Shown: positions 8,131-14,372 of the stretch, in pieces
Position numbering within the stretch: position 1 is the first letter of the stretch
Layout of the letters: each line of letters opens with the position of its first letter
From: Acidimicrobiales bacterium
GTDB taxonomy: Bacteria; Actinomycetota; Acidimicrobiia; Acidimicrobiales; Bog-793
DNA length: 18,296 nucleotides
Assembly (NCBI GenBank): GCA_030037405.1
Contig: JASHRK010000147.1
Coordinates: 1 to 18,296 of the forward strand
Direction of reading: 5' to 3'
Notes under the pieces: model-generated
Told to the model about the DNA's origin: nothing
Databases searched by the model: none
The model's input: only the letters and a program-made list of their open reading frames with translations
Made by a program: the position numbers and the translations under genes

Positions 8131-8549
8131 TGCTGGCCCGTTCTCTCGGCCCTAGGAGGGGGATGGCTGTACCTGACGTTGCGGCTGATCGCGTCGACAA
8201 GTGCGCCTGGCAAAAGTCCTCTCGCCGACCGACGCCGCGCTGGGAACGACGCGCTCATCATAAGCGTCGCAGACGAAGCGCGCGCGGAGAAGCGGGGAAG
8301 GGCGCGTCGGAGGGCCCGATTCGTCTCGCCTCCGCTCTGGGTATCCGCGACTCGCCGGCAGCGCCGCATTACCGTCTCTACAGGTGACGGCGGTCACGTC
8401 GGCGTGGTTGCGCCTCTTCCGTAAGTGGTGGCTCCTCAGGCGGGCGGATCCCTGCTCCGTCGTGAGCAGGACCGATGCCTACCTGGCGGTCACCGACACC
8501 CTGACGGCAGCTGAGGACGCCCCCGAGCCGCTGGAGGGCACACCTGTTC
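8131..8549. promoter_or_regulatory. Long non-coding stretch upstream of the beta-helix gene, with inverted repeats
   Basis: No frame here gives a recognisable protein. It lies upstream of the leftward beta-helix gene and downstream of the leftward yajQ-type gene, so it can hold a beta-helix promoter and 5' leader. Two structures stand out. A perfect 7-bp hairpin CCTGCTC/GAGCAGG with a six-base loop lies at 8451-8470. An inverted repeat GTGAC-GGCG-GTCAC lies at 8384-8397. Its half GGCGGTCAC recurs as a direct copy at 8485-8493. No riboswitch class was recognised. Confidence 0.4.
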
Positions 8550-9038
8550 TCACTCTCGGAAGTTGCCGAACTGGAGCGGGATGTCGAAGTCGTCGTTCTT
8601 CAGCGCAGCGATGACGGCCTGAAGGTCGTCGCGCTTCTTTCCTGAGACGCGGATCTGGTCCCCTTGCGTCTGCGAGCTCACTCCCTTCAGACCGAGCTCC
8701 TTCACCTTCTTGTTGATCGCCTTCGCCTTCTCCGAGGAGATCCCGGCGCTGAGCGAGGCGATCTGGCGCACCGTTCCGTGCGAGGCCTCCTCGGCCTTGC
8801 CGTAGTGGACGGCCTTCAACGAGACCTGGCGGCGGACGAGCTTCTCCTCCAGGACCTGTGTGAGGGCGCGAAGGCGATCCTCGGTGGGGGCGTGGAGAGA
8901 GATCTCGTGCTCTTTCAGCTCTAGGGACGATCCCGTGTCCTTGAAGTCGAAACGCGTGGCCACTTCCCGGCTCGCCTGATCGACGGCGTTACGGACCTCT
9001 TGGAGGTCGATCTCAGAGGTCACGTCAAAGGTGGGCAT
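8550..9038 (-). CDS. yajQ: YajQ-family nucleotide-binding protein
   Basis: Small cytoplasmic protein of the YajQ/DUF520 family; some members bind cyclic di-GMP, others bind nucleotides or RNA, and the role here is unknown. The 162-aa length is standard. The sequence starts MPTFDVTSEIDLQEVRNAVDQ, has TRFDFKDTGSSLEL around residues 28-41, IASLSAGISSEKAKAINKKVK in the middle, and ends in RVSGKKRDDLQAVIAALKN and PLQFGNFRE, all hallmarks of the family across its two ferredoxin-like halves. ATG 9038 is the clear start by family comparison although no strong Shine-Dalgarno precedes it. It diverges from tRNA-Tyr, whose mature 5' end lies only 40 bases away, so their promoters must overlap. Confidence 0.97.
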   Translation of the reverse strand: MPTFDVTSEIDLQEVRNAVDQASREVATRFDFKDTGSSLELKEHEISLHAPTEDRLRALTQVLEEKLVRRQVSLKAVHYGKAEEASHGTVRQIASLSAGISSEKAKAINKKVKELGLKGVSSQTQGDQIRVSGKKRDDLQAVIAALKNDDFDIPLQFGNFRE

Positions 9039-9062
9039 TGAGGCAAGCTACCGCTTCTCAGG

Positions 9063-9068
9063 TATCTT
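9063..9068 (+). promoter_or_regulatory. Possible -10 element of tRNA-Tyr
   Basis: TATCTT sits ten bases before the mature tRNA 5' end, the right distance for a start site a few bases upstream of the tRNA. TTGAGG at 9038-9043 could be the -35, but the 19-base spacer is long, so support is weak. Confidence 0.3.
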
Positions 9069-9078
9069 GAGTGGTCTC

Positions 9079-9159
9079 GGGTCGGTACCCAAGCGGACAA
9101 AGGGAGCAGACTGTAAATCTGTTGCGCGAGCTACGTAGGTTCGAATCCTACCCGGCCCA
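9079..9159 (+). tRNA. tRNA-Tyr (anticodon GTA)
   Basis: The acceptor stem GGGTCGG (9079-9085) pairs with CCGGCCC (9152-9158), with discriminator A at 9159. The anticodon loop CTGTAAA gives GTA at 9113-9115, a long class II variable arm follows (9123-9134), and the T arm is GTAGG-TTCGAAT-CCTAC. The bases after the discriminator read CCG, so CCA is not encoded. Confidence 0.97.
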
Positions 9160-9181
9160 CCGTCGTTGCCCTGGAGAGAAG

Positions 9182-9265
9182 ATGGACGAGAGACCGCAGG
9201 CGTTCGATCTGGCGAGGACATACGTCAACCCCGGGCTCGGCACCGAGCACCGCCCGAGGAACTGA
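9182..9265 (+). CDS. Candidate 27-aa small protein between tRNA-Tyr and the mannosyltransferase gene
   Basis: ATG 9182 is preceded by GGAG (9173-9176) with a five-base gap, a better ribosome site than that of the gene that follows. The peptide starts MDERPQAFDLARTYVNPG and ends HRPRN before TGA. The next gene begins 18 bases later. I recognise no family, and there is no signal or membrane segment. It may be a small protein, a leader ORF coupled to mptB translation, or chance. Confidence 0.35.
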   Translation: MDERPQAFDLARTYVNPGLGTEHRPRN

Positions 9266-9283
9266 CCGGGCGGGGCCCGCCTG

Positions 9284-10999
9284 ATGGCGACGACCATCCG
9301 AGACCGGGCGACGAAGCTCTTCCATGGGGTGGATGCTGTCGCGTCGGCTGTCGGCGAGCAGGCGCTCTCTCTCCTCGAGCGGGTGGAGACGAAGGCCGCG
9401 CCGTTCCGCCATCCCCTTGGTGCTCGCGAGCCTTACCGGCCGGACGACGAGGCCCTGAGACGACGACTCGTCACCTGCGCCGTCTCCGGGTTCGTCGGAT
9501 CGCTCCTCATCTTCTGGGGTGCCTCGCAGCCGAGCTCTCCCTTCACCGTGAAGCTCTCACCGCCGCAGTCGGCTCCGGCGTGGTTCTTCGGGCTCCGGCC
9601 CGAAGCCGTCCTCTTCAACCAGACTCCACCGCCCGGCCAGGACTTCTTTCTCTCCCTTGCCGCCTTCTACGGCGGCATGGTCCTCCTCATGCGCGGCTGG
9701 GTGCGGGTGAGCCGTCTAACTCGCGAGCACCCTGGCATCCCTCTCCGGCAGCTTGCGGTGGTGATGGCGACCTGGGCGGCACCGATGCTCTTCGTCGCCC
9801 CACTGCTCAGCAAGGACGCCTACAGCTACGTCGCCCAGGGCGAGATGATGAGCCGCCACATCAGCCCGTACAAGTACGGCCCCGCGGTCCTCGGTGGCAA
9901 CTCGAATCCCTACACAGATCTCACCGACCCGCTCTGGTGGAACACGACCTCTCCCTACGGTCCGCTCTTCCTCGAGCTCGCGGGGGTGATCCAGGTGGTC
10001 GTCAACCACAGCGAGCTCGCCAGCCTGGTCGCCTTTCGCGGGGTGGCTCTCCTCGGCGTCGGGCTGATCGCCGTCTTCGCGCCCAGGCTGGCGAGGAGCT
10101 TCGGGCGTGACCCGGGAGAGACGTTCGTCTTCGCCGTCATGAACCCGATCGTCCTCGTCCACCTGATCGGAGGCGAGCACAACGACGCTCTCATGCTCGG
10201 GCTCATGGTCGCCGGTCTCGCCCTCGCACGAGAACGTCACCCTGCGCTCGGCGCTGTCCTCGTTGCCCTCGGGGCGCTCGTGAAGATCCCCGCCATAGTC
10301 GGGGTGATCTACATCGGCTGGGACTGGGCCGGCACCGGGGCGCCGTTCAAGGAACGTCTCAAATTCGTTGCACGGGCCGGGGCGGTGGCTCTCGGTGTCA
10401 TCGCCGTGGTCACCGAGGTCGTCGGGCTCGGCTGGGGCTGGATCGGAGCCCTCGAGAACCCGGACACGATCCGCAGCTACATGGATCCGGCGACTGCGCT
10501 CGGCCTCGGGTTCGCCAAGCTCGTCAGCGCTGTCGGCCTCGGTGACCACTGGCACGTCCTCCTCACGCTCGCGAGAGGAGGCGGGGCATGTATCGCGGGA
10601 GGCCTCGGGCTTTTCCTCCTGCTTCGCTCCAGGGGAGGCGGCTCGAGCATGCGGGCGCTCGGGCTCACGATGCTCGCCGTCGTCCTCTTCGGTCCCGTGA
10701 TGCAGCCCTGGTACCTAGCCTGGGGAGTGATCCTCCTCGCACCGGTGGCTGACGGTCGGCTGCGGACCCTTCTCGTCTGGCTGACGGTCGTCGTCACGTT
10801 TCTCGGGGTCGGTGACGCCCAGTATCTCGTGCTCGAGCTCGGCAAGGCCAACCCCCTCATCGTCGCCGTGACGGGAGGAGCCCTCCTCGCCCTCCTCTTC
10901 ATGCCCGTCGTCCCGAGGGTCCGCCGCGGCTTGCGGATCGTAAGGGAAGCACGGCTCGCGCAGTTCCCCCAGGCAGAGGAGGCTCCCGCACGGTTGTGA
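9284..10999 (+). CDS. mptB: Polyprenol-phosphomannose-dependent alpha-1,6-mannosyltransferase, MptB-like
   Basis: Multi-spanning membrane GT-C glycosyltransferase that uses polyprenyl-phosphate mannose outside the membrane to extend the alpha-1,6-mannan core of lipomannan-type lipoglycans. The 571-aa chain has a hydrophilic N-terminus (1-62) and then about a dozen hydrophobic segments. The first extracytoplasmic loop motif is SKDAYSYVAQGEMM (176-189), where D178 is the likely catalytic Asp of GT-C enzymes. HISPYKYGP (192-200), SPYGPLFLEL (223-232), GGEHNDALML (296-305) and PVMQPWYLAWG (471-481) match the MptA/MptB group. ATG 9284 has only a weak GGCGGGG before it, and the tiny upstream ORF may couple its translation. 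It ends 18 bases from the converging acetyltransferase gene. MptA or another GT87/GT-C member is the main alternative. Confidence 0.82.
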   Translation: MATTIRDRATKLFHGVDAVASAVGEQALSLLERVETKAAPFRHPLGAREPYRPDDEALRRRLVTCAVSGFVGSLLIFWGASQPSSPFTVKLSPPQSAPAWFFGLRPEAVLFNQTPPPGQDFFLSLAAFYGGMVLLMRGWVRVSRLTREHPGIPLRQLAVVMATWAAPMLFVAPLLSKDAYSYVAQGEMMSRHISPYKYGPAVLGGNSNPYTDLTDPLWWNTTSPYGPLFLELAGVIQVVVNHSELASLVAFRGVALLGVGLIAVFAPRLARSFGRDPGETFVFAVMNPIVLVHLIGGEHNDALMLGLMVAGLALARERHPALGAVLVALGALVKIPAIVGVIYIGWDWAGTGAPFKERLKFVARAGAVALGVIAVVTEVVGLGWGWIGALENPDTIRSYMDPATALGLGFAKLVSAVGLGDHWHVLLTLARGGGACIAGGLGLFLLLRSRGGGSSMRALGLTMLAVVLFGPVMQPWYLAWGVILLAPVADGRLRTLLVWLTVVVTFLGVGDAQYLVLELGKANPLIVAVTGGALLALLFMPVVPRVRRGLRIVREARLAQFPQAEEAPARL

Positions 11000-11017
11000 C
11001 CTAGCTCGCGACCTGGT

Positions 11018-11503
11018 TCAGAGGAGCAGCTGAGCGATGGCGACGTCGACGAAACGACCGAATTTGCGACCGACCTCCCTCTCGACGCCAACGAGCTCGA
11101 ACCCACAGGCGAGGTGGAGCCTGACGGAGGCTTCCTGCTCCGCCGCGATGCGGGCGACGACAGAGTGGAAGCCGTGAGAGCGGGCGCTCGCTATCGTCGC
11201 CTCCAGCAGCTGGCGCCCGATGCCCTTGCGGCGGAAGTCCGAGGCGATGTAGACGGAGTTCTCGACCGAAGTCGAGTAACCGGGCCGGGGCCTGTAGGGA
11301 GAGAGCGAGGCGAACCCGACGACCTTCTTGCCGGCGTCGGCCACGAGCGCCGGGTAGACGCCCGAGTGGGCCGCCATCCATGCCAGCTGCTCCTCGGACG
11401 TCCGGGGGACGAGGTCGAACGTTGCCGTCGAAGTGAGGACCTCGGCGTTGTAGATGGCGCGGATGGCGTCGGCATCCCGCTCGATGGCACGACGGATCTC
11501 CAT
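11018..11503 (-). CDS. GNAT N-acetyltransferase, phosphinothricin/methionine-sulfoximine type
   Basis: Cytoplasmic acetyl-CoA-dependent N-acetyltransferase. The 161-aa protein follows the PAT/MddA family along its whole length: MEIRRAIERDADAIRAIYN at the start, TFDLVPRTSEEQLAWM (28-43), GFASLSPYRPRPGYSTSVENSVY around 63-85, acetyl-CoA motif RRKGIGRQLLEA (91-102), and the C-terminal GFELVGVEREVGRKFGRF with DVAIAQLLL. Family members acetylate phosphinothricin, methionine sulfone or sulfoximine; the natural substrate here is unknown. ATG 11503 fits the family N-terminus, with a weak CCGGA upstream. It diverges from the tRNA-Thr unit and stands alone on its strand. Confidence 0.93.
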   Translation of the reverse strand: MEIRRAIERDADAIRAIYNAEVLTSTATFDLVPRTSEEQLAWMAAHSGVYPALVADAGKKVVGFASLSPYRPRPGYSTSVENSVYIASDFRRKGIGRQLLEATIASARSHGFHSVVARIAAEQEASVRLHLACGFELVGVEREVGRKFGRFVDVAIAQLLL

Positions 11504-11542
11504 TCCGGCGCATGGTAGACGCGGGTGGCGGGGCCGCCGGGA

Positions 11543-11548
11543 TACAAT
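11543..11548 (+). promoter_or_regulatory. Probable -10 element for the tRNA-Thr/tRNA-Met/rpmG unit
   Basis: TACAAT differs from TATAAT at one position and lies 37 bases before the mature tRNA-Thr. No good -35 is seen 16-18 bases upstream, where the sequence is GC-only. Confidence 0.4.
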
Positions 11549-11585
11549 TGAAACCCGCGCGGCACCCGTCTCGTCGCGTGAATCG

Positions 11586-11658
11586 GCCCCCTTAGCTCAG
11601 TCGGCAGAGCACAGCCATGGTAAGGCTGGTGTCGTCGGTTCGATTCCGACAGGGGGCT
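11586..11658 (+). tRNA. tRNA-Thr (anticodon GGT)
   Basis: GCCCCCT (11586-11592) pairs with AGGGGGC (11651-11657), with discriminator T at 11658. The anticodon stem CAGCC/GGCTG encloses loop ATGGTAA with GGT at 11619-11621. The T arm is GTCGG-TTCGATT-CCGAC. CCA is not encoded. It lies four bases before tRNA-Met and is co-transcribed with it. Confidence 0.96.
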
Positions 11659-11662
11659 CCCT

Positions 11663-11739
11663 GGCGGCGTAGCTCAGTTGGTAAGAGCACACGGCTCATA
11701 ATCGTGGGGTCGCGGGTTCGAGTCCCGCCGCCGCTACCA
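11663..11739 (+). tRNA. tRNA-Met, elongator (anticodon CAT)
   Basis: GGCGGCG (11663-11669) pairs with CGCCGCT (11729-11735); the terminal pair is G-U. The anticodon loop CTCATAA gives CAT at 11697-11699 within stem CACGG/TCGTG, which lacks the three G-C pairs of an initiator. The T arm is GCGGG-TTCGAGT-CCCGC, and CCA is encoded (11737-11739). The body matches elongator tRNA-Met better than lysidine-modified tRNA-Ile2. Confidence 0.93.
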
Positions 11740-11770
11740 GGGCAAGAAGCGAGCTCGAACGAGGAAGAGG

Positions 11771-11935
11771 ATGGCGAAGAACGAAAAGCGCGTGCAGGTG
11801 ACGCTCGCTTGCGAGGTCTGCAAGCGGCGGAACTACATCACTACGAAGAACAAGCAGAACGACCGGGAGCGGATCGAGATGAAGAAGTACTGCCGTTTTG
11901 ACCGCCGGCACACGCTTCACAAAGAGACTCGCTGA
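11771..11935 (+). CDS. rpmG: 50S ribosomal protein L33
   Basis: 54-aa ribosomal protein of the large subunit near the E site. It reads MAKNEKRVQVTLACEVCKRR, then NYITTKNKQNDRERIEMKKY, then CRFDRRHTLHKETR, the whole L33 family pattern. The first zinc-ribbon pair CEVC (14-17) is present; the second pair is reduced to C41 with D44 where zinc-binding L33 has Cys. ATG 11771 follows GAGGAAGAGG closely. It sits 31 bases after tRNA-Met, as in other actinobacteria, and 11 bases before the sigma factor start, so sigma expression may depend partly on this transcript. Confidence 0.97.
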   Translation: MAKNEKRVQVTLACEVCKRRNYITTKNKQNDRERIEMKKYCRFDRRHTLHKETR

Positions 11936-11946
11936 GCGTCGGGCTC

Positions 11947-12612
11947 TTGAGCGCCCTCCCGGCGACGCCGCTTTCCGAGGTCGCGGGTGAAGACCTCCCG
12001 GTCGAGACCGTCGACGCCCTCGCTCTGGCGGCTCGCGACGGGGACGGCGAGGCGTTCGAGAAGCTCGTCGTCGTCACATCGAGCGCCTGCTACCAGCTTG
12101 CATACAGGCTCGTCGGGAACGGGGAAGACGCTCTTGACGTAGTCCAGGAGACGTATCTCAGGGCCTACCGAGGCCTCAGGCGGTTCCGGGGAGAGTCCTC
12201 GGTGACGACGTGGTTGCACCGCATCACGGTCAACTGCGCCGCCAACCTCGTCGAGCGCCGTAGCCGGTCTGCCACGACAGTCCTCGACGACGAGGTGGAG
12301 CTCGCCGACCAGCGTCCAGAGCGCGACCCCGAGTCGGCGGCGAGCGCCGCCGACGACAGGGGTCGCCTCGTCGAGGCGCTAGGTGAGCTGCCACACGCCC
12401 TCCGGCTCGTGGTCGTTCTCCGCGACGTCTACGACCTCCCGCACCGCGAGATCGCGAAGGAGCTCGGAATCAGCCAGGCGGCGGCAAAGGTACGCCTCCA
12501 TCGAGCCAGGCGGCTGCTGAGAGAGCTCATGTTCGCTCAGAGCCCTGCGATGGACGGCGGCGCCTCCGAGCGGGGTGCACTGCTCCGGGCCGGGGCGAGC
12601 GAGGCGAGCTGA
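11947..12612 (+). CDS. ECF-type RNA polymerase sigma factor
   Basis: Alternative sigma factor that directs RNA polymerase to a stress or envelope regulon. The 221-aa chain has sigma region 2 at about 36-104 (QLAYRLVGNGEDALDVVQETYLRA as the region 2.1-2.2 core, then RGESSVTTWLHRITVNCAANLV) and sigma region 4 at about 143-194 (LPHALRLVVVLRDVYDLPHR, then EIAKELGISQAAAKVRLHRARRLL, a helix-turn-helix). An acidic, variable linker (112-140) separates them and a 27-residue tail follows. The start is taken as TTG 11947, 11 bases after rpmG; no strong Shine-Dalgarno is visible, and a slightly later start is possible. The anti-sigma gene follows two bases after the stop, indicating coupled expression. 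Confidence 0.94.
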   Translation: MSALPATPLSEVAGEDLPVETVDALALAARDGDGEAFEKLVVVTSSACYQLAYRLVGNGEDALDVVQETYLRAYRGLRRFRGESSVTTWLHRITVNCAANLVERRSRSATTVLDDEVELADQRPERDPESAASAADDRGRLVEALGELPHALRLVVVLRDVYDLPHREIAKELGISQAAAKVRLHRARRLLRELMFAQSPAMDGGASERGALLRAGASEAS

Positions 12613-12614
12613 GA

Positions 12615-13070
12615 GTGACAGGTCGCGCGGAGCGCCCCGTCGTGGAGGAGTGCCGCCGGGCATGGGCGCTCGCGCGCCGTCCCTTCCGGCGCGCCTCTTC
12701 GATCTCCTGCGACGAAGTTGCGGAGCACCTGCAGCAGGTGCTCGACGCCGGCGGCAAGGCCCCTCACGGGGTTGTCGCCCACGTCGAGTACTGCTTGCGC
12801 TGCCAGGCGGAGGTAGCCCGGTACCGCAAGCTCCTCCGCCTCTTGCACCAGCTGCGCTCGACGGACATCCCCGTGCCGAACGGGATCGTCTCCGACGTCC
12901 TGTCGACGATCGAGAGCGTCGCGGGCCGCCACGCCGTCCGGTCCCTGCTCTCCGGTCGCCGTGTCGCCTACTCAGCCGCCGTCGTCGCGGCGGCCTCCAC
13001 AGGGCTCCTGCTCGTGGCCCGGGGACGTATAGGGCGGCCAAGGCACAGCGCCCAGAGCGTGTCCGCCTGA
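12615..13070 (+). CDS. Zinc-containing anti-sigma factor, membrane-anchored
   Basis: Probable partner and inhibitor of the sigma factor just upstream. The 151-aa protein has a ZAS-type anti-sigma domain: SCDEVAEHLQQVLD (31-44) and the zinc motif H56-x3-C60-x2-C63 in HVEYCLRC, with C32 available as a further ligand. A hydrophobic segment at about 117-136 (VAYSAAVVAAASTGLLLVA) would anchor it, leaving only about 15 residues outside the membrane. That is too short for a sensor domain, so release probably depends on zinc-thiol chemistry or another protein. GTG 12615 lies two bases after the sigma stop. The basic N-terminal 30 residues are unlike the family core, so a later start is possible. Confidence 0.85.
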   Translation: MTGRAERPVVEECRRAWALARRPFRRASSISCDEVAEHLQQVLDAGGKAPHGVVAHVEYCLRCQAEVARYRKLLRLLHQLRSTDIPVPNGIVSDVLSTIESVAGRHAVRSLLSGRRVAYSAAVVAAASTGLLLVARGRIGRPRHSAQSVSA

Positions 13071-13168
13071 GACCGCCCTGCCCGCGCCGGTGGTATCGTG
13101 GATGGAGCCCAGGTCGCTGATGCTCTGTATATGTTCCACGAGGATATGGAGAGCCGTGCCCTCGGCGG

Positions 13169-13241
13169 AGGGCAGTAGCTCAACTGGTAGAGCACCGGTC
13201 TCCAAAACCGGCGGTTGGGGGTTCAAGTCCCTCCTGCCCTG
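13169..13241 (+). tRNA. tRNA-Trp (anticodon CCA)
   Basis: AGGGCAG (13169-13175) pairs with CTGCCCT (13234-13240), with discriminator G at 13241. The anticodon stem CCGGT/ACCGG encloses CTCCAAA with CCA at 13202-13204. The T arm is GGGGG-TTCAAGT-CCCTC. No CCA end is encoded. It lies 36 bases before secE, the usual actinobacterial arrangement. Confidence 0.97.
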
Positions 13242-13277
13242 CTCTGCAAGCTCGTATTCCCCCGAGCTGAGGTACCT

Positions 13278-13595
13278 GTGAACCGAGAGACAAAACGAAT
13301 GATGCAGCGCCAGGGAGCGCTCGGGCCGGACGGCGCTCCCGCCGCGCCGAGCGGGCAGCGCAGCGCCGGGCGAGCATCCACGGGTGCTGCCCCCGAGCGC
13401 GCCGGCCTGCCCGAGAGGGCGACTGAGTACCTGCGGGAGGTACGCGGTGAGCTCCAGAAGGTGGCCTGGCCGGGTCGGAGCGAGGTCGTCAATTACACGA
13501 TCGTGGTGCTCGTCGCCGTCGTCATCCTCACCTTGTTCGTGTTCGGGCTCGACTACTTCATCGCCAAGGCAATTCTGGAGCTGTTCAAGAAATGA
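13278..13595 (+). CDS. secE: Preprotein translocase subunit SecE
   Basis: Small essential membrane subunit of the SecYEG protein-export channel. GTG 13278 gives 105 aa, with TGAGG five bases upstream; an earlier in-frame ATG lies inside tRNA-Trp and is ruled out. Residues 1-45 are a low-complexity, Ala/Pro/Gly-rich extension as in other actinobacteria. The conserved core is YLREVRGELQKVAWPGRSEV (51-70), the amphipathic helix and hinge of SecE, followed by one membrane helix at about 73-95 and a short basic end. ATG 13300 or 13303 are alternative starts. The stop overlaps nusG by ATGA, so the two are translationally coupled. Confidence 0.95.
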   Translation: MNRETKRMMQRQGALGPDGAPAAPSGQRSAGRASTGAAPERAGLPERATEYLREVRGELQKVAWPGRSEVVNYTIVVLVAVVILTLFVFGLDYFIAKAILELFKK

Positions 13596-14329
13596 GCGAA
13601 GTCACCGGCGTGCAGGGCGACGAGACCCGTCTCCTCGACGACGAGGGCGTGAGCCCCGAGGAAGCCGTCGAGGCAGTCGAGGCCGTCGAGGAACCCCTCA
13701 ACCTCGAGGAGGAGCCGCCCCTCAACCTCGAGGAGGACGAGGAGGAGGCTGAAGAAGAGGAGGTCGAGCGTCCGCCGAGCCCTTATGACCGTCCCGGCAG
13801 CTGGTACGTCGTCCACACCTACGCCGGCTACGAGAACAAGGTCAAGTCCAACCTCGAGAGCCGGATCTCCTCCATGAACATGGAGGAGCAGATCTACGAG
13901 GTCGTTATCCCGATGGAAGAGGTCATCGAGGTCAAGAACGGAAAACGGGTTCCCGTGCAGCGCAAGGTGTTCCCCGGCTACCTCCTCTGCCGTTGCCAGC
14001 TCGGTGACGACTCCTGGTCCGTCATCCGCCAGACCCCAGGGGTGACGAGCTTCGTCGGTCCGGGTACGAAGCCGACCCCGCTCAGCCGGGCCGAGGTAGA
14101 GAGCATCCTTCAGATCCGCCCGGAAGGCACCGAGGGGCAGAGGCGGGTGAAGGCCCGGCTCGAGCACGAGCTGGGCGAGACCGTCCGAGTCAAGGAGGGG
14201 CCGTTCGCGGACTTCTCCGGGCAGATCGCCGAGATCAACGAGGACCAGCTCAAGCTGAAGGTGCTCGTGAACATCTTCGGCCGCGAGACCCCGGTCGAGC
14301 TCGAGTTCAGCCAGGTGGCCAAGCTCTAG
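13592..14329 (+). CDS. nusG: Transcription termination/antitermination factor NusG
   Basis: RNA polymerase-binding factor that affects pausing and Rho-dependent termination and links transcription to ribosomes. The start ATG 13592 overlaps the secE stop. The 245-aa protein has an acidic extension at 1-62 made mostly of Glu, then the NGN domain (about 68-175: SWYVVHTYAGYENKVK, KVFPGYLLCRC, VTSFVGPGTKPTPLS) and a C-terminal KOW domain (about 190-245: GETVRVKEGPFADFSGQIAEI, LVNIFGRETPVELEF). The extension contains an in-frame doubling, EPLNLEEE/PPLNLEED. Acidic NusG extensions are known in actinobacteria. It is followed by rplK 43 bases downstream. Confidence 0.98.
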   Translation: MSEVTGVQGDETRLLDDEGVSPEEAVEAVEAVEEPLNLEEEPPLNLEEDEEEAEEEEVERPPSPYDRPGSWYVVHTYAGYENKVKSNLESRISSMNMEEQIYEVVIPMEEVIEVKNGKRVPVQRKVFPGYLLCRCQLGDDSWSVIRQTPGVTSFVGPGTKPTPLSRAEVESILQIRPEGTEGQRRVKARLEHELGETVRVKEGPFADFSGQIAEINEDQLKLKVLVNIFGRETPVELEFSQVAKL

Positions 14330-14372
14330 CGAAGCCCACGAGACAGATACCACCAAGGAGAAGGCGCCGAAG

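Noticed and set aside
8371..8500. Riboswitch (cyclic di-AMP or cyclic di-GMP type) upstream of the beta-helix gene
   Set aside because: The stretch has hairpins and a GGAGCCACCA-like segment on the minus strand, but I could not line it up with the conserved core of either class.
9071..9181. Upstream part of the open frame that ends in the 27-aa small ORF
   Set aside because: It runs through tRNA-Tyr, so only the part starting at ATG 9182 can be a separate coding unit.
13215..13277. Earlier in-frame ATG for secE
   Set aside because: The ATG lies inside tRNA-Trp, and GTG 13278 has its own TGAGG ribosome site.
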